Origin: Bacteroidia bacterium
Lineage (GTDB): Bacteria; Bacteroidota; Bacteroidia; Flavobacteriales; Flavobacteriaceae
NCBI GenBank assembly: GCA_030430385.1
Contig: JAUIFO010000011.1
Span: forward strand, 62,001-126,000
Direction of reading: 5' to 3'
DNA: 64,000 nucleotides
Both the position numbers and the translations under genes were made by a program. The notes beneath the pieces were generated by a model. That model did not search any database. It was given only the letters and a program-made list of their open reading frames with translations, and was not told the DNA's origin. Each line of letters begins with the position of its first letter. The first letter of the stretch is position 1. Shown here piece by piece: positions 17,886 through 26,918 of this stretch.

Positions 17886-17919
17886 AAAGTGAAGTTTTTT
17901 TAAAACCTCCTCACTTTTT
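17886..17919 (+). terminator. Probable terminator after argS
   Basis: AAAGTGA (17886-17892) can pair with TCACTTT (17911-17917) enclosing an inner GTTTT/AAAAC stem, followed by further Ts. The stem is interrupted, so the call is tentative. Confidence 0.4.
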
Positions 17920-17988
17920 ACTTCGTACGTGTTTTTGTCTTTCCCCAATAAGACGTGATAACCTATACGTTTAATTAACACTAATCAA

Positions 17989-20900
17989 ATGAAAAACAAA
18001 AGTACTCTATTGACCGTTATCATTTTAGCGGTATCAACTTTAACATCATTATCTTATGCACAACTAGTTACAAGTGGATTAGATGATGGATCAGACGGAA
18101 CATTAAGAAATGAAATCGCAGATACACCTTCTGGTGGCACAATAACATTCATGCCTTCAGTAACAACTGTCGACTTGAATAGTGAATTGTTAATAGACAA
18201 AGATTTAACAATCACTGGAGTTCCAATCACTACAGTTACTATCGATGCAAATGCTAATGGTAGAATTTTTAATGTTAGTGCAGGTAATTTAATTCTCAAT
18301 AATTTAACACTTACAAATGGTGTTGCTCCTGATGGAGGTGCAATTTACATGACAAATGCTAATGTGACCATTAATGATTGTGTTATTAGTAATAACGTCG
18401 CTAACGCTACAGGTTCTCCTGCTGGTTCTGGTGGTGGAATTTTTAATGATGTTGGCGGAATTTTAGTAGTTAACGATTCTGAAATATCTAACAATACAGC
18501 CAACCGAGCAGGTGGAGGAATTGAAGATAAAACTGCTGGAGGAGCTACAATCACAACAACTTTAAATAATGTATCATTACTTAACAATAATGCTGGAGTT
18601 GCTCCAGCTTTAGCAGCACCTGGAAATGGTGGTGGAATTCATGTTTCTAGTAATGGATCGGTTAATATTAATGGTGGTGTAGCTATTGGAAATATTGCCG
18701 CTCTTGAAGGTGGTGCATTATGGAACGGCTTCGGAACAATGACTGTAGATGGGATGACCATCAATAATAATGATGCACAAGGCGCAGCCGCTGATAATGG
18801 AGGAGGAGGAATCTTCAACAATGGAGGAGCTCTTATTGTTACAGCCACAACAACGATAACAAACAATACAGCTTCAGGTGCATTAGGATCTGGAGGAGGA
18901 ATCTTTTCGTTAACACCAGGAACATTAAGTATTGATGGTTTAACTATTGAAAACAATACAGCCAACCGAGCAGGAGGTGGAATAGAAATCAATTCAACTG
19001 CTGGAGAAACTTATACCTTCAATGATGTGAACTTAAATGGCAACATAGTTAATGGTCCAGCTCCAGGAAATGGAGGCGGATTTCATATTACAGGAATGGG
19101 AGATGTAGTTTATAATGGCGGAACTGTAAGTAATAATGTTGCATTTGAAGGTGGTGGACTTTGGAATAGTGTTGGATCAATGACAATAAATGGAACAACA
19201 ATTACAGGAAACACTGCTAATGGTGATGTTACTGGTGGTGGTGGTTTATTCAATAATGGAGGAACACTAAACGTAAGTTCCTCAACAACATTAACAGGAA
19301 ATATAGCTATGGCAGCGACACCTGGAGGTCGTGGAGGAGGAATCTTCAATAATACAGGAGGTACCTTAAACGTAGCATCAGGTTCAACAATTTCTGGTAA
19401 CTACGCAAGTAGAGCTGGAGGTGCAATAGAAGATGCATCAGGTGGAACATTAACATTGGATAGTGTAACACTGACAGGAAACTCAGCAGGTGTTGATATT
19501 GGATTAGGAGCAATGGCAAATCCAGGTAATGGTGGTGCGATTCACTTATCAGGAACAACAAGTGCAGATATAACTAATAGTACAGTAACACTAAACCTAG
19601 CTGCTTCAGAAGGAGGAGGATTATGGAATAATTTAGGTGTTATGCTAGTTGATAATACCTTGGTTGATGGTAATGATGCACAAGGTGATCCTGCTGATAA
19701 TGGAGGAGGAGGAATCTTCAATAATGGAGGAACCTTAACCATTCAAAATTTAGCTACAATAACGAACAATACAGCTTCAGGTCTATCAGGTTCTGGAGGA
19801 GGTGTATTTAGTACAGATGGTTTAGTAACGGTTAATACATCTTGGGTAGCTTATAATACATCAAATAGAGCTGGAGGCGGAATTGAATTGATAGAAGGAA
19901 CATTAAACCTTATCAATACGACTTTAGATTTCAATACAACTGGTTCTAGTCCAGGAAATGGAGGCGGACTTCACATAACTGGAGCTGCTACTGCTAATAT
20001 CTTAGATGGAACTGTAAATAATAATATCGCTGCTAGAGAAGGTGGTGGTTTATGGAATGGTTCTGGTACCATGACTATTGATGGAACTGTAATCAATGGT
20101 AATGATGCGCAAGGTGCAGGCGCTGATGATGGAGGAGGAGGAATCTTCAACAATGGAGGAGCTCTTATTGTTACAGCCACAACAACGATAACAAACAATA
20201 CAGCTTCAGGTGCATTAGGATCTGGAGGAGGAATCTTTTCGTTAACACCAGGAACATTAAGTATTGATGGTTTAACTATTGAAAACAATACAGCCAACCG
20301 AGCAGGAGGTGGAATAGAAATCAATTCAACTGCTGGAGAAACTTATACCTTCAATGATGTGAACTTAAATGGCAACATAGTTAATGGTCCAGCTCCAGGA
20401 AATGGAGGCGGATTTCATATTACAGGAATGGGAGATGTAGTTTATAATGGCGGAACTGTAAGTAATAATGTTGCATTTGAAGGTGGTGGACTTTGGAATA
20501 GTGTTGGATCAATGACAATAAATGGAACAACAATTACAGGAAACACTGCTAATGGTGATGTTACTGGTGGTGGTGGTTTATTCAATAATGGAGGAACATT
20601 AAATGTAAGTTCATCAACAACGTTAACAGGAAATATAGCTATGGCAGCGACACCTGGAGGTCGTGGAGGAGGAATCTTCAATAATACAGGAGGAACCTTA
20701 AATGTAGCCTCAGGTTCAACAATTTCTGGCAACTACGCAAGTAGAGCTGGAGGCGCAATAGAAGATGCATCAGGTGGAACATTAACATTGGATAGTGTAA
20801 CACTGACAGGAAACTCAGCAGGTGTAGATATTGGATTAGGAGCAATGGCAAATCCAGGTAATGGAGGTGCAATTCACTTATCAGGTACAACAAGTGCAGA

Positions 20901-23900
20901 TATAAGCAATAGTACAGTAACACTAAACCTAGCTGCTTCAGAAGGAGGAGGATTATGGAATAATTTAGGTGTTATGCTAGTTGATAATACTTTGGTTGAT
21001 GGTAATGATGCACAAGGTGATCCTGCTGATAATGGAGGTGGAGGAATCTTCAATAATGGAGGAACCTTAACCATTCAAAATTTAGCTACAATAACAAACA
21101 ACACAGCTTCAGGTCTATCAGGTTCTGGAGGAGGTGTGTTTAGTACAGATGGTTTAGTAACAGTGAATACATCTTGGGTTGCTTATAATACATCAAATAG
21201 AGCAGGAGGCGGAATTGAATTGATAGAAGGAACATTAAACCTTATCAATACGACTTTAGATTTCAATACAACTGGTTCTAGTCCAGGAAATGGAGGAGGA
21301 CTTCACATAACTGGATCTGCTAATGCAAATATCCTAGATGGTACTGTGAACAATAATACTGCAGCTTCCGAAGGAGGTGGTTTATGGAATGGTTTTGGTA
21401 CTATGACTGTAGATGGCGTTACCATTGAAAATAATACTGCCAATGGAGATGCTGCTGATAATGGAGGTGGCGGAGTCTTCAACAACGGAGGAACTTTAAT
21501 TGTTCAGAATGGAACTGTGATCACAAGCAACTTAGCCAATGGTACTGCAGGTTCTGGAGGAGGAATTCAGAATGTTGATGGAGGATCCATTACTATTTTA
21601 AACTCATCAATCAGTGGAAACTCTGCTAACAGAGCAGGAGGCGGAATTGAAGATAATTCTACTAACGGAATCGGAACATTAGTATTAACGAATACTAATT
21701 TAGATAATAATTCAGTTGGAAGTTCTCCTGGAAATGGTGGAGGTCTTCATATTACTGGACCTGGAAATGCAACGATCACTGGTGGAACGGTTAATGGAAA
21801 TATTGCGGCTCTTGAAGGAGGCGGACTTTGGAATGGATCAGGATTAATGATTGTTGACGGAACTACTATTGATAATAATACTGCCAATGGAGATGCAGCC
21901 GATGATGGTGGAGGAGGAATATTTAATAACGGAGGAACTTTAAATATTACTGGTGCTACACAAATTACTAATAATGATGCTGCTGGAGTTTCTGGTTCTG
22001 GTGGAGGAATCTTAAGCTTATCTGGAACACTTACTGTTGATGGACTTACTGCTATTGATAATAATGCAGCAAATCGTGCTGGTGGAGGTGTAGAAGTTGT
22101 TGATGGCGATGCTTCATTTACTGATGCGTTTTTGAGATTAAATGATGTAAATGGTACTGCTGGATCACCAGCTCCTGGAAATGGAGGAGCATTCCACGTA
22201 ACTGGAAATTCTTCAACCATAACTTTTGAAGATACAATAGTGAGTGATAATGAAGCTGCTTCTGAAGGAGGAGGCTTATGGAATCAGGTTGGTTCTACTA
22301 TGAATATAACTAATACACAAGTCACAGGAAATGTTGCCTATGGCGATGCTGCCGACAATGGAGGTGGCGGAATCTTCAACAACGGAGGAACACTAAATTA
22401 TACAAATACTTCAGCAATATCTTCTTTGTCTAATAATAGTGCAGTTGGTGCAGCTGGTTCAGGTGGTGGATTATTATCTACTGATGGTGTCGTAACCTTA
22501 ATAGGGATTTCTATTGGTGAAAATGATGCAGTTCGTGCTGGTGGTGGTATAGAAATTATTGAAGGAACACTTAATATGACAGATGTATTGATGGATCTAA
22601 ATGTTACTGGAGCTGCTCCTGGTAATGGTGGTGGACTCCATATTACAGGAGGAGCAAACTCTAATATCACAGGTGGTATAGTGAGCAATAATTCAGCTGC
22701 CAGAGAAGGTGGTGGACTTTGGAATGGTTCTGGAGTTATGACTTTAGATGCGGTATTAATAGATGCTAATATTGCTAATGGAAATGCAGCAGATGATGGT
22801 GGTGCAGGGATCTTTAATAATGGAGGAACATTAAATGTTACTAATGGTACTGTAGTGTCAAACAATATTGCCTTTGGAACTTCTGCTTCTGGTGGTGGGT
22901 TACTGAGCACTGCTGGCGATGTTACTGTAACGAATTCAACTTTCAATGCTAATCTAGCTAATAGAGCTGGAGGTGCCATTGAACTTATAGATGGAAACTT
23001 AACATTTACAAATTCAGTAATGTCTAATAATGATGTTAGTGGAACCGCTGGTTCTCCAGCTCCTGGAAATGGTGGTGGATTCCATGTAACAGGTACTTCA
23101 GGAACAATTAATATATCTACAAGTACTATTACTGGTAACGCTGCAGCTAATGAAGGTGGTGGTTTATGGAACCAAAATGGAACTGTTATGAATGTAACCA
23201 TGTCTACTGTTGATAATAATTTTGCTAGTATAGGTGGTGGAATCTACAACAATGCTGGTGCTGTAACAACCGTTATGACAAGTACGATCTCAGGTAACTC
23301 CGCGTCTGTTTCAGGTGGAGGTGTAACTAATAATGGTGCTAGCTTAGATCTTAATGCAGTAACAATAGCTCAAAACACATCTGCTGGAAATGGTGGAGGT
23401 ATTGATGCTATCAATAATGTTTCTTTGAAAAATACGATTGTTGCATTAAATACTGCAGCCTCAGGTGTTGACGTTTCTGGAACATTGACTTCAAATGATT
23501 ATAATTTAATTGGTATGGACGATTTAGCAGTCTTTACAGCACAGTCTAATGATATTGAAGGCGTAGATCCTGTTATTGGTCCTTTACAAGATAATGGAGG
23601 AACTACATTTACACATCAATTGTTAGATGGTTCACCTGCCTTCGATGCTGGTGATTCTGCTGATACTTTTGTAGATCAAATCGGTCAATCTGTATTTGGA
23701 GGTGCTAGAGATATTGGTGCTTATGAATCACAAGTAGCACTATCGATTAACGATTTTAGTCAAGATGCCATTTTAAGTGTTTATCCTAACCCTACAAATG
23801 GAGAATTCAACATTGAACTTGGACAGTTGGCTTCTGAAAATATTGACTTGAAAATTATTTCTATTACTGGTAAGATGGTTAAAGAAATGACACTTAAGCA

Positions 23901-24003
23901 AGGCTTGAATACTATAAATATTAATGGATTGAATTCTGGATTATATATTTTGAATTTGACTTCTGATAATAATACAGTGACTCATAAATTAATTTTGAAT
24001 TAA
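17989..24003 (+). CDS. Giant secreted beta-helix protein with T9SS sorting domain
   Basis: A 2004-residue extracellular protein. It has a signal peptide (ending SLSYAQ at about residue 25), a very long Gly/Asn/Thr-rich parallel beta-helix of the choice-of-anchor-Q / polymorphic outer-membrane type, and a C-terminal T9SS type A domain (VYPNPTNGEFNIELG, then SGLYILNLTSDN). The helix is built from about 148-residue supermodules, each with the order GNGGG-H-ITG, EGGGLWN, GGGGIFNNGG, GSGGG and NRAGGGIE; the EGG(G/A)LWN mark occurs 11 times. One 444-codon block is present twice in tandem. Such proteins usually act as surface adhesins or structural layers; no catalytic residues are visible. A terminator follows. 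Confidence 0.9.
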   Translation: MKNKSTLLTVIILAVSTLTSLSYAQLVTSGLDDGSDGTLRNEIADTPSGGTITFMPSVTTVDLNSELLIDKDLTITGVPITTVTIDANANGRIFNVSAGNLILNNLTLTNGVAPDGGAIYMTNANVTINDCVISNNVANATGSPAGSGGGIFNDVGGILVVNDSEISNNTANRAGGGIEDKTAGGATITTTLNNVSLLNNNAGVAPALAAPGNGGGIHVSSNGSVNINGGVAIGNIAALEGGALWNGFGTMTVDGMTINNNDAQGAAADNGGGGIFNNGGALIVTATTTITNNTASGALGSGGGIFSLTPGTLSIDGLTIENNTANRAGGGIEINSTAGETYTFNDVNLNGNIVNGPAPGNGGGFHITGMGDVVYNGGTVSNNVAFEGGGLWNSVGSMTINGTTITGNTANGDVTGGGGLFNNGGTLNVSSSTTLTGNIAMAATPGGRGGGIFNNTGGTLNVASGSTISGNYASRAGGAIEDASGGTLTLDSVTLTGNSAGVDIGLGAMANPGNGGAIHLSGTTSADITNSTVTLNLAASEGGGLWNNLGVMLVDNTLVDGNDAQGDPADNGGGGIFNNGGTLTIQNLATITNNTASGLSGSGGGVFSTDGLVTVNTSWVAYNTSNRAGGGIELIEGTLNLINTTLDFNTTGSSPGNGGGLHITGAATANILDGTVNNNIAAREGGGLWNGSGTMTIDGTVINGNDAQGAGADDGGGGIFNNGGALIVTATTTITNNTASGALGSGGGIFSLTPGTLSIDGLTIENNTANRAGGGIEINSTAGETYTFNDVNLNGNIVNGPAPGNGGGFHITGMGDVVYNGGTVSNNVAFEGGGLWNSVGSMTINGTTITGNTANGDVTGGGGLFNNGGTLNVSSSTTLTGNIAMAATPGGRGGGIFNNTGGTLNVASGSTISGNYASRAGGAIEDASGGTLTLDSVTLTGNSAGVDIGLGAMANPGNGGAIHLSGTTSADISNSTVTLNLAASEGGGLWNNLGVMLVDNTLVDGNDAQGDPADNGGGGIFNNGGTLTIQNLATITNNTASGLSGSGGGVFSTDGLVTVNTSWVAYNTSNRAGGGIELIEGTLNLINTTLDFNTTGSSPGNGGGLHITGSANANILDGTVNNNTAASEGGGLWNGFGTMTVDGVTIENNTANGDAADNGGGGVFNNGGTLIVQNGTVITSNLANGTAGSGGGIQNVDGGSITILNSSISGNSANRAGGGIEDNSTNGIGTLVLTNTNLDNNSVGSSPGNGGGLHITGPGNATITGGTVNGNIAALEGGGLWNGSGLMIVDGTTIDNNTANGDAADDGGGGIFNNGGTLNITGATQITNNDAAGVSGSGGGILSLSGTLTVDGLTAIDNNAANRAGGGVEVVDGDASFTDAFLRLNDVNGTAGSPAPGNGGAFHVTGNSSTITFEDTIVSDNEAASEGGGLWNQVGSTMNITNTQVTGNVAYGDAADNGGGGIFNNGGTLNYTNTSAISSLSNNSAVGAAGSGGGLLSTDGVVTLIGISIGENDAVRAGGGIEIIEGTLNMTDVLMDLNVTGAAPGNGGGLHITGGANSNITGGIVSNNSAAREGGGLWNGSGVMTLDAVLIDANIANGNAADDGGAGIFNNGGTLNVTNGTVVSNNIAFGTSASGGGLLSTAGDVTVTNSTFNANLANRAGGAIELIDGNLTFTNSVMSNNDVSGTAGSPAPGNGGGFHVTGTSGTINISTSTITGNAAANEGGGLWNQNGTVMNVTMSTVDNNFASIGGGIYNNAGAVTTVMTSTISGNSASVSGGGVTNNGASLDLNAVTIAQNTSAGNGGGIDAINNVSLKNTIVALNTAASGVDVSGTLTSNDYNLIGMDDLAVFTAQSNDIEGVDPVIGPLQDNGGTTFTHQLLDGSPAFDAGDSADTFVDQIGQSVFGGARDIGAYESQVALSINDFSQDAILSVYPNPTNGEFNIELGQLASENIDLKIISITGKMVKEMTLKQGLNTININGLNSGLYILNLTSDNNTVTHKLILN
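18797..21312 (+). repeat. 1332-bp tandem duplication inside the beta-helix gene
   Basis: The segment starting at 18797 recurs exactly 1332 bases later (444 codons, three 148-residue modules). The first 470 bases (18797-19266 versus 20129-20598) are identical by eye; the rest, to about 19980/21312, carries scattered differences that are nearly all synonymous, with one Thr-to-Ser change. The frame is kept. Confidence 0.9.
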
Positions 24004-24041
24004 TAATTATCGTTTGGTTCTCTACTAAACTAAATTTGCTG

Positions 24042-24074
24042 GGAAGTCATCAATTTTGATGGCTTCCTTTTTTT
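24042..24074 (+). terminator. Intrinsic terminator after the beta-helix gene
   Basis: Arms GGAAGTCATCA (24042-24052) and TGATGGCTTCC (24057-24067) pair over 11 bases with one G-T, followed by seven Ts (24068-24074). Confidence 0.85.
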
Positions 24075-24122
24075 ATGCGATGTTTTGAAACCAAACAGAC
24101 TTATACATCGTAGATTTTATAT

Positions 24123-25079
24123 ATGGTGAAACAGCTAGTTTATATTATTATTCTCTTTTGCGGAATTGTACATGCTCAAAAGATAGATCATCTTGTTTCC
24201 TACAGAGATATATTCAGCTCAAATTACTTCAGGTTCAATTATGATAATGATTATTTTGCAGCTAGTGATGAGAATTATACGCAAGGCTATAATTTTGAAC
24301 TGGTCATGCCAGTTTTGAGCAAAAACCCAGTTAATACAATTCTTTTTAAACTGAATAATTCTGAACTACGATATGGGTTGTCTTTGGAGCATATTGGGTT
24401 TACACCAGATAATTATGATTTGCCTGATATTCAGTTTGGCGATAGACCTTTTGCTGCGGCTATTATGTTGAAATCTTTTAATATAAGTTCGAACTTAGAT
24501 CATAAAATTAGAATGCATTCCTCTGTGAATATTGGGATTATTGGACCTGGAGCTTTTGGAGAAGAGATGCAGGTCGAAATCCACAGAGCAACAGGAAACA
24601 AAACACCAAGAGGATGGAAGCAGCAAATAAAGAATGATGTCGTTCTAAATTATTCAATAGGTATTGAAAAACAAGTGCTTGGTATAAAAGATCTTGTTTC
24701 AGTAAAAGCACAATCTAACCTAAATATTGGAACGCTATTTACTAATGCTTCAGTTGGAGCTAATGTTATGATTGGAAAATTTCAAAATAGTTTTTCTTCT
24801 ACTAATCAAAATAGAAAATTTCAAATCTATACTTATTTTCAATCGGTATTTACAGGTGTTGCTTACGATGCTACACTTCAAGGTGGTTTGATAAATAATG
24901 ATAGCCCTTACACAATTGCTTCAGAAGATATAGAACGACTTACTAATCAGCATAACTTAGGAATAGTAGTACAAACTAGAACGTTGTATTTTGAATACAC
25001 ACGATCAATAATTTCAAAAGAGTTCAGTACTGGAAGCTTAGCAAAATGGGGAGGAATTAGAGTAGGATTTACATTTTAA
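24123..25079 (+). CDS. LpxR-family outer-membrane lipid A deacylase
   Basis: A 318-residue outer-membrane beta-barrel with a signal peptide ending VHAQ (about residue 19). It matches the LpxR family, which removes the 3'-acyloxyacyl group of lipid A in a calcium-dependent reaction. Family marks are the N-terminal NYDNDYFAASDENYTQGY (Asn-Asp pair and the S/T-D-x-x-Y-T-x-G motif), LEHIGFTPDN, DRPFAA and the active-site segment HRATGNKTPRGWKQQ with its His and the PxGWxxQ tail. It ends in Phe. It is convergent with the sigma/FecR/TonB/PagL operon, overlapping the YfiT gene by 11 bases, so two lipid A deacylase families sit side by side. Confidence 0.85.
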   Translation: MVKQLVYIIILFCGIVHAQKIDHLVSYRDIFSSNYFRFNYDNDYFAASDENYTQGYNFELVMPVLSKNPVNTILFKLNNSELRYGLSLEHIGFTPDNYDLPDIQFGDRPFAAAIMLKSFNISSNLDHKIRMHSSVNIGIIGPGAFGEEMQVEIHRATGNKTPRGWKQQIKNDVVLNYSIGIEKQVLGIKDLVSVKAQSNLNIGTLFTNASVGANVMIGKFQNSFSSTNQNRKFQIYTYFQSVFTGVAYDATLQGGLINNDSPYTIASEDIERLTNQHNLGIVVQTRTLYFEYTRSIISKEFSTGSLAKWGGIRVGFTF

Positions 25080-25620
25080 ATGCGCCTTTATAGACAATAG
25101 CTTGTTTTATATGCGCTAAATGATGGTTGCTGTGCCAAGCATAGATGCCAATGGTTTCATCTAATCGAAATCGTTTCCCGTGTTCAGGGTGAATAAATTC
25201 TCTTTTCAAATCCTCATCAGAAAGCTGTCTCATTAATCTGCCCAACTTTGCATGCAAACCATGTAACAAAGATAAAGTGTCTGTTAAGTCGTTATAGGTA
25301 CCATCAGAAAGTTCAGCCCAACGATTTTCGTAATAGGGTCTAATTGTTGGCGTGTTTTCAGTAAGTGCTAATTTGAATCTAATTATGCAATTCATATGAC
25401 TGTCTGCACAATGATGAACCACTTGTTTGATGGTCCAACCATCAGGTCTGTAAATCCAGTTGAGTTGATCTACACTTAAATGTTCAGTAATAGCAGCTAC
25501 TGCTTTTGGAAAGGCTTCTATTTCATTTATCCAAGTAGTGATCATAGCTTTTGAAATAGATTCTGGTGTATGAAATGAGCCTATTGGAAAACGTAGTTTG
25601 TAAAGTGCTTCAGAGGTCAT
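25069..25620 (-). CDS. YfiT-type bacillithiol transferase (DinB superfamily)
   Basis: A 183-residue four-helix metal-binding protein. It begins LRFPIGSFHTPESIS, typical of the YfiT subgroup, and carries the three-His site: HHCADSHMN near residue 66 and WHSNHHLAHI near residue 163. DWTIKQVVHHCADSH-like helices of this subgroup transfer bacillithiol to electrophiles in Firmicutes, and some Bacteroidota also make this thiol; whether this one does is not shown here. It is the last gene of the sigma-FecR-TonB-PagL operon and overlaps the PagL-type gene by one base. Its role in an envelope operon is unexplained. Confidence 0.85.
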   Translation of the reverse strand: MTSEALYKLRFPIGSFHTPESISKAMITTWINEIEAFPKAVAAITEHLSVDQLNWIYRPDGWTIKQVVHHCADSHMNCIIRFKLALTENTPTIRPYYENRWAELSDGTYNDLTDTLSLLHGLHAKLGRLMRQLSDEDLKREFIHPEHGKRFRLDETIGIYAWHSNHHLAHIKQAIVYKGAFKM

Positions 25621-26894
25621 TATGATTTGTTTTTATTTTTTAAATTGAAACGATATACGTAGCCAAAACTCAATTCGGTAAAGTCAGCCTGACCAAGATT
25701 TGCATTAATATGAGCACCAATGAATAGATTGTTTTTCGGCCTAGAATTCGTAGACCATAAATAGTATTTTAATCCCATTCTAGCTGAAACAGTTCGCTTT
25801 ATTTCATAATACCAATCCAACTCACCAAGTACTTCAACTGTTTCCCCTTGTGCATCTTCATACATATAACCTTGATTAAGTTGCCAATCAATTTTATAAA
25901 ACGGTTTGTATATGTTAAGACCTAAATCAAATTCAAATCCAAAATGATCGATTAATAATTCGGTTGTGGCAAATACTCCAAAATTGGTAGCATAACCAAA
26001 CGGGTTATCTTTAAAATGTGGTAACTGTGCTTCAACTAATTCACCTTTGTTTTTTATGTAATCATAGTAATGTTCGTAAAAGCGATAATAAAAACCACCA
26101 CCAAATTTAAAAGTGTTATTAATGATTTTTCCCATTGAAGCAGAAATAGAGTAAACTTCCTTTTTTGAATTGAATGTTTCTGAGAGTACATTTTGACCAA
26201 TACCGAATCTATAAGACATATAAGTTTCAGAAGTCGATTTAAATGTATGCGCTTCTGACACATGATTCGCTCTTGGTTGGTGATTTAATTCAACCGAAAC
26301 ACTAGCTGCAAACGAATTTAAGCCTTGATTTGGTAACCTTGTATGACCATTAGAATGATGCAAATAACCTAGTCCGAAACGCCACATGCTAGATGTGTTC
26401 ATAATGGCATCATAATAAAAGAAAGACCTAAACGACCAATTTATTTTGGTTGTGATGGCTCTATTAAATGGATTGGTGTCTATATCATACTGTGTGTCCA
26501 TATAGGAACCTCCAACACCTATTTGAAGGTTAAGATCCTTAATATGTTTCTTTAGAATTGAAAATTCCATAAAAGGCATTACTGTATATGCACGACCCAC
26601 TTTGTCAGAATTACCAAAATCAGTGTAACCAAGCGTAAGTCCAGTTTTTGGGTAGTTTAATCGCGCAGCCCATTCTTTATTGGTATCAAAATTTGTTTTT
26701 CCAATACTAAAAAACAAGCCTTTTTGTAAGCTTGTCTTTGGGAAATCGGTATTGGCTTCCATTGTTTTGCCAAGTGTAATTTCAGCAGTATAAAATGTGC
26801 TATTGGTGTGTTCAGTTTGAGCGTAAGCACTAAAAGTTAAGACTAGAACGCAGCTAATAAATTGAATTTTTGAAAAGGCAAAGTGCTTTTTCAT
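25620..26894 (-). CDS. Acyloxyacyl hydrolase (PagL-type lipid A 3-O-deacylase)
   Basis: A 424-residue outer-membrane enzyme with a signal peptide (ending SAYAQ, about residue 25). The PagL active-site signature is intact: LHHSNGHTRLPNQGLNS, giving the His-Ser pair and the downstream Asn-x-Gly-x-Asn. The surrounding alternating hydrophobic pattern fits a beta-barrel, and it is longer than proteobacterial PagL (about 150 residues), as is usual in Bacteroidota. It removes an acyl chain from lipid A. It follows the TonB receptor gene by 24 bases, so it should be controlled by the upstream sigma/anti-sigma pair. Confidence 0.85.
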   Translation of the reverse strand: MKKHFAFSKIQFISCVLVLTFSAYAQTEHTNSTFYTAEITLGKTMEANTDFPKTSLQKGLFFSIGKTNFDTNKEWAARLNYPKTGLTLGYTDFGNSDKVGRAYTVMPFMEFSILKKHIKDLNLQIGVGGSYMDTQYDIDTNPFNRAITTKINWSFRSFFYYDAIMNTSSMWRFGLGYLHHSNGHTRLPNQGLNSFAASVSVELNHQPRANHVSEAHTFKSTSETYMSYRFGIGQNVLSETFNSKKEVYSISASMGKIINNTFKFGGGFYYRFYEHYYDYIKNKGELVEAQLPHFKDNPFGYATNFGVFATTELLIDHFGFEFDLGLNIYKPFYKIDWQLNQGYMYEDAQGETVEVLGELDWYYEIKRTVSARMGLKYYLWSTNSRPKNNLFIGAHINANLGQADFTELSFGYVYRFNLKNKNKS

Positions 26895-26918
26895 TATAAG
26901 GTTGGTATTTGGTGTAAA

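Noticed and set aside
22398..23201. Antisense open frames rich in Pro in the beta-helix gene (also at 18639-18992, 19971-20324, 21747-22220)
   Set aside because: They are complements of Gly-rich (GGN) codons, which give Pro-rich antisense frames; two of them are near copies only because the sense gene is duplicated.
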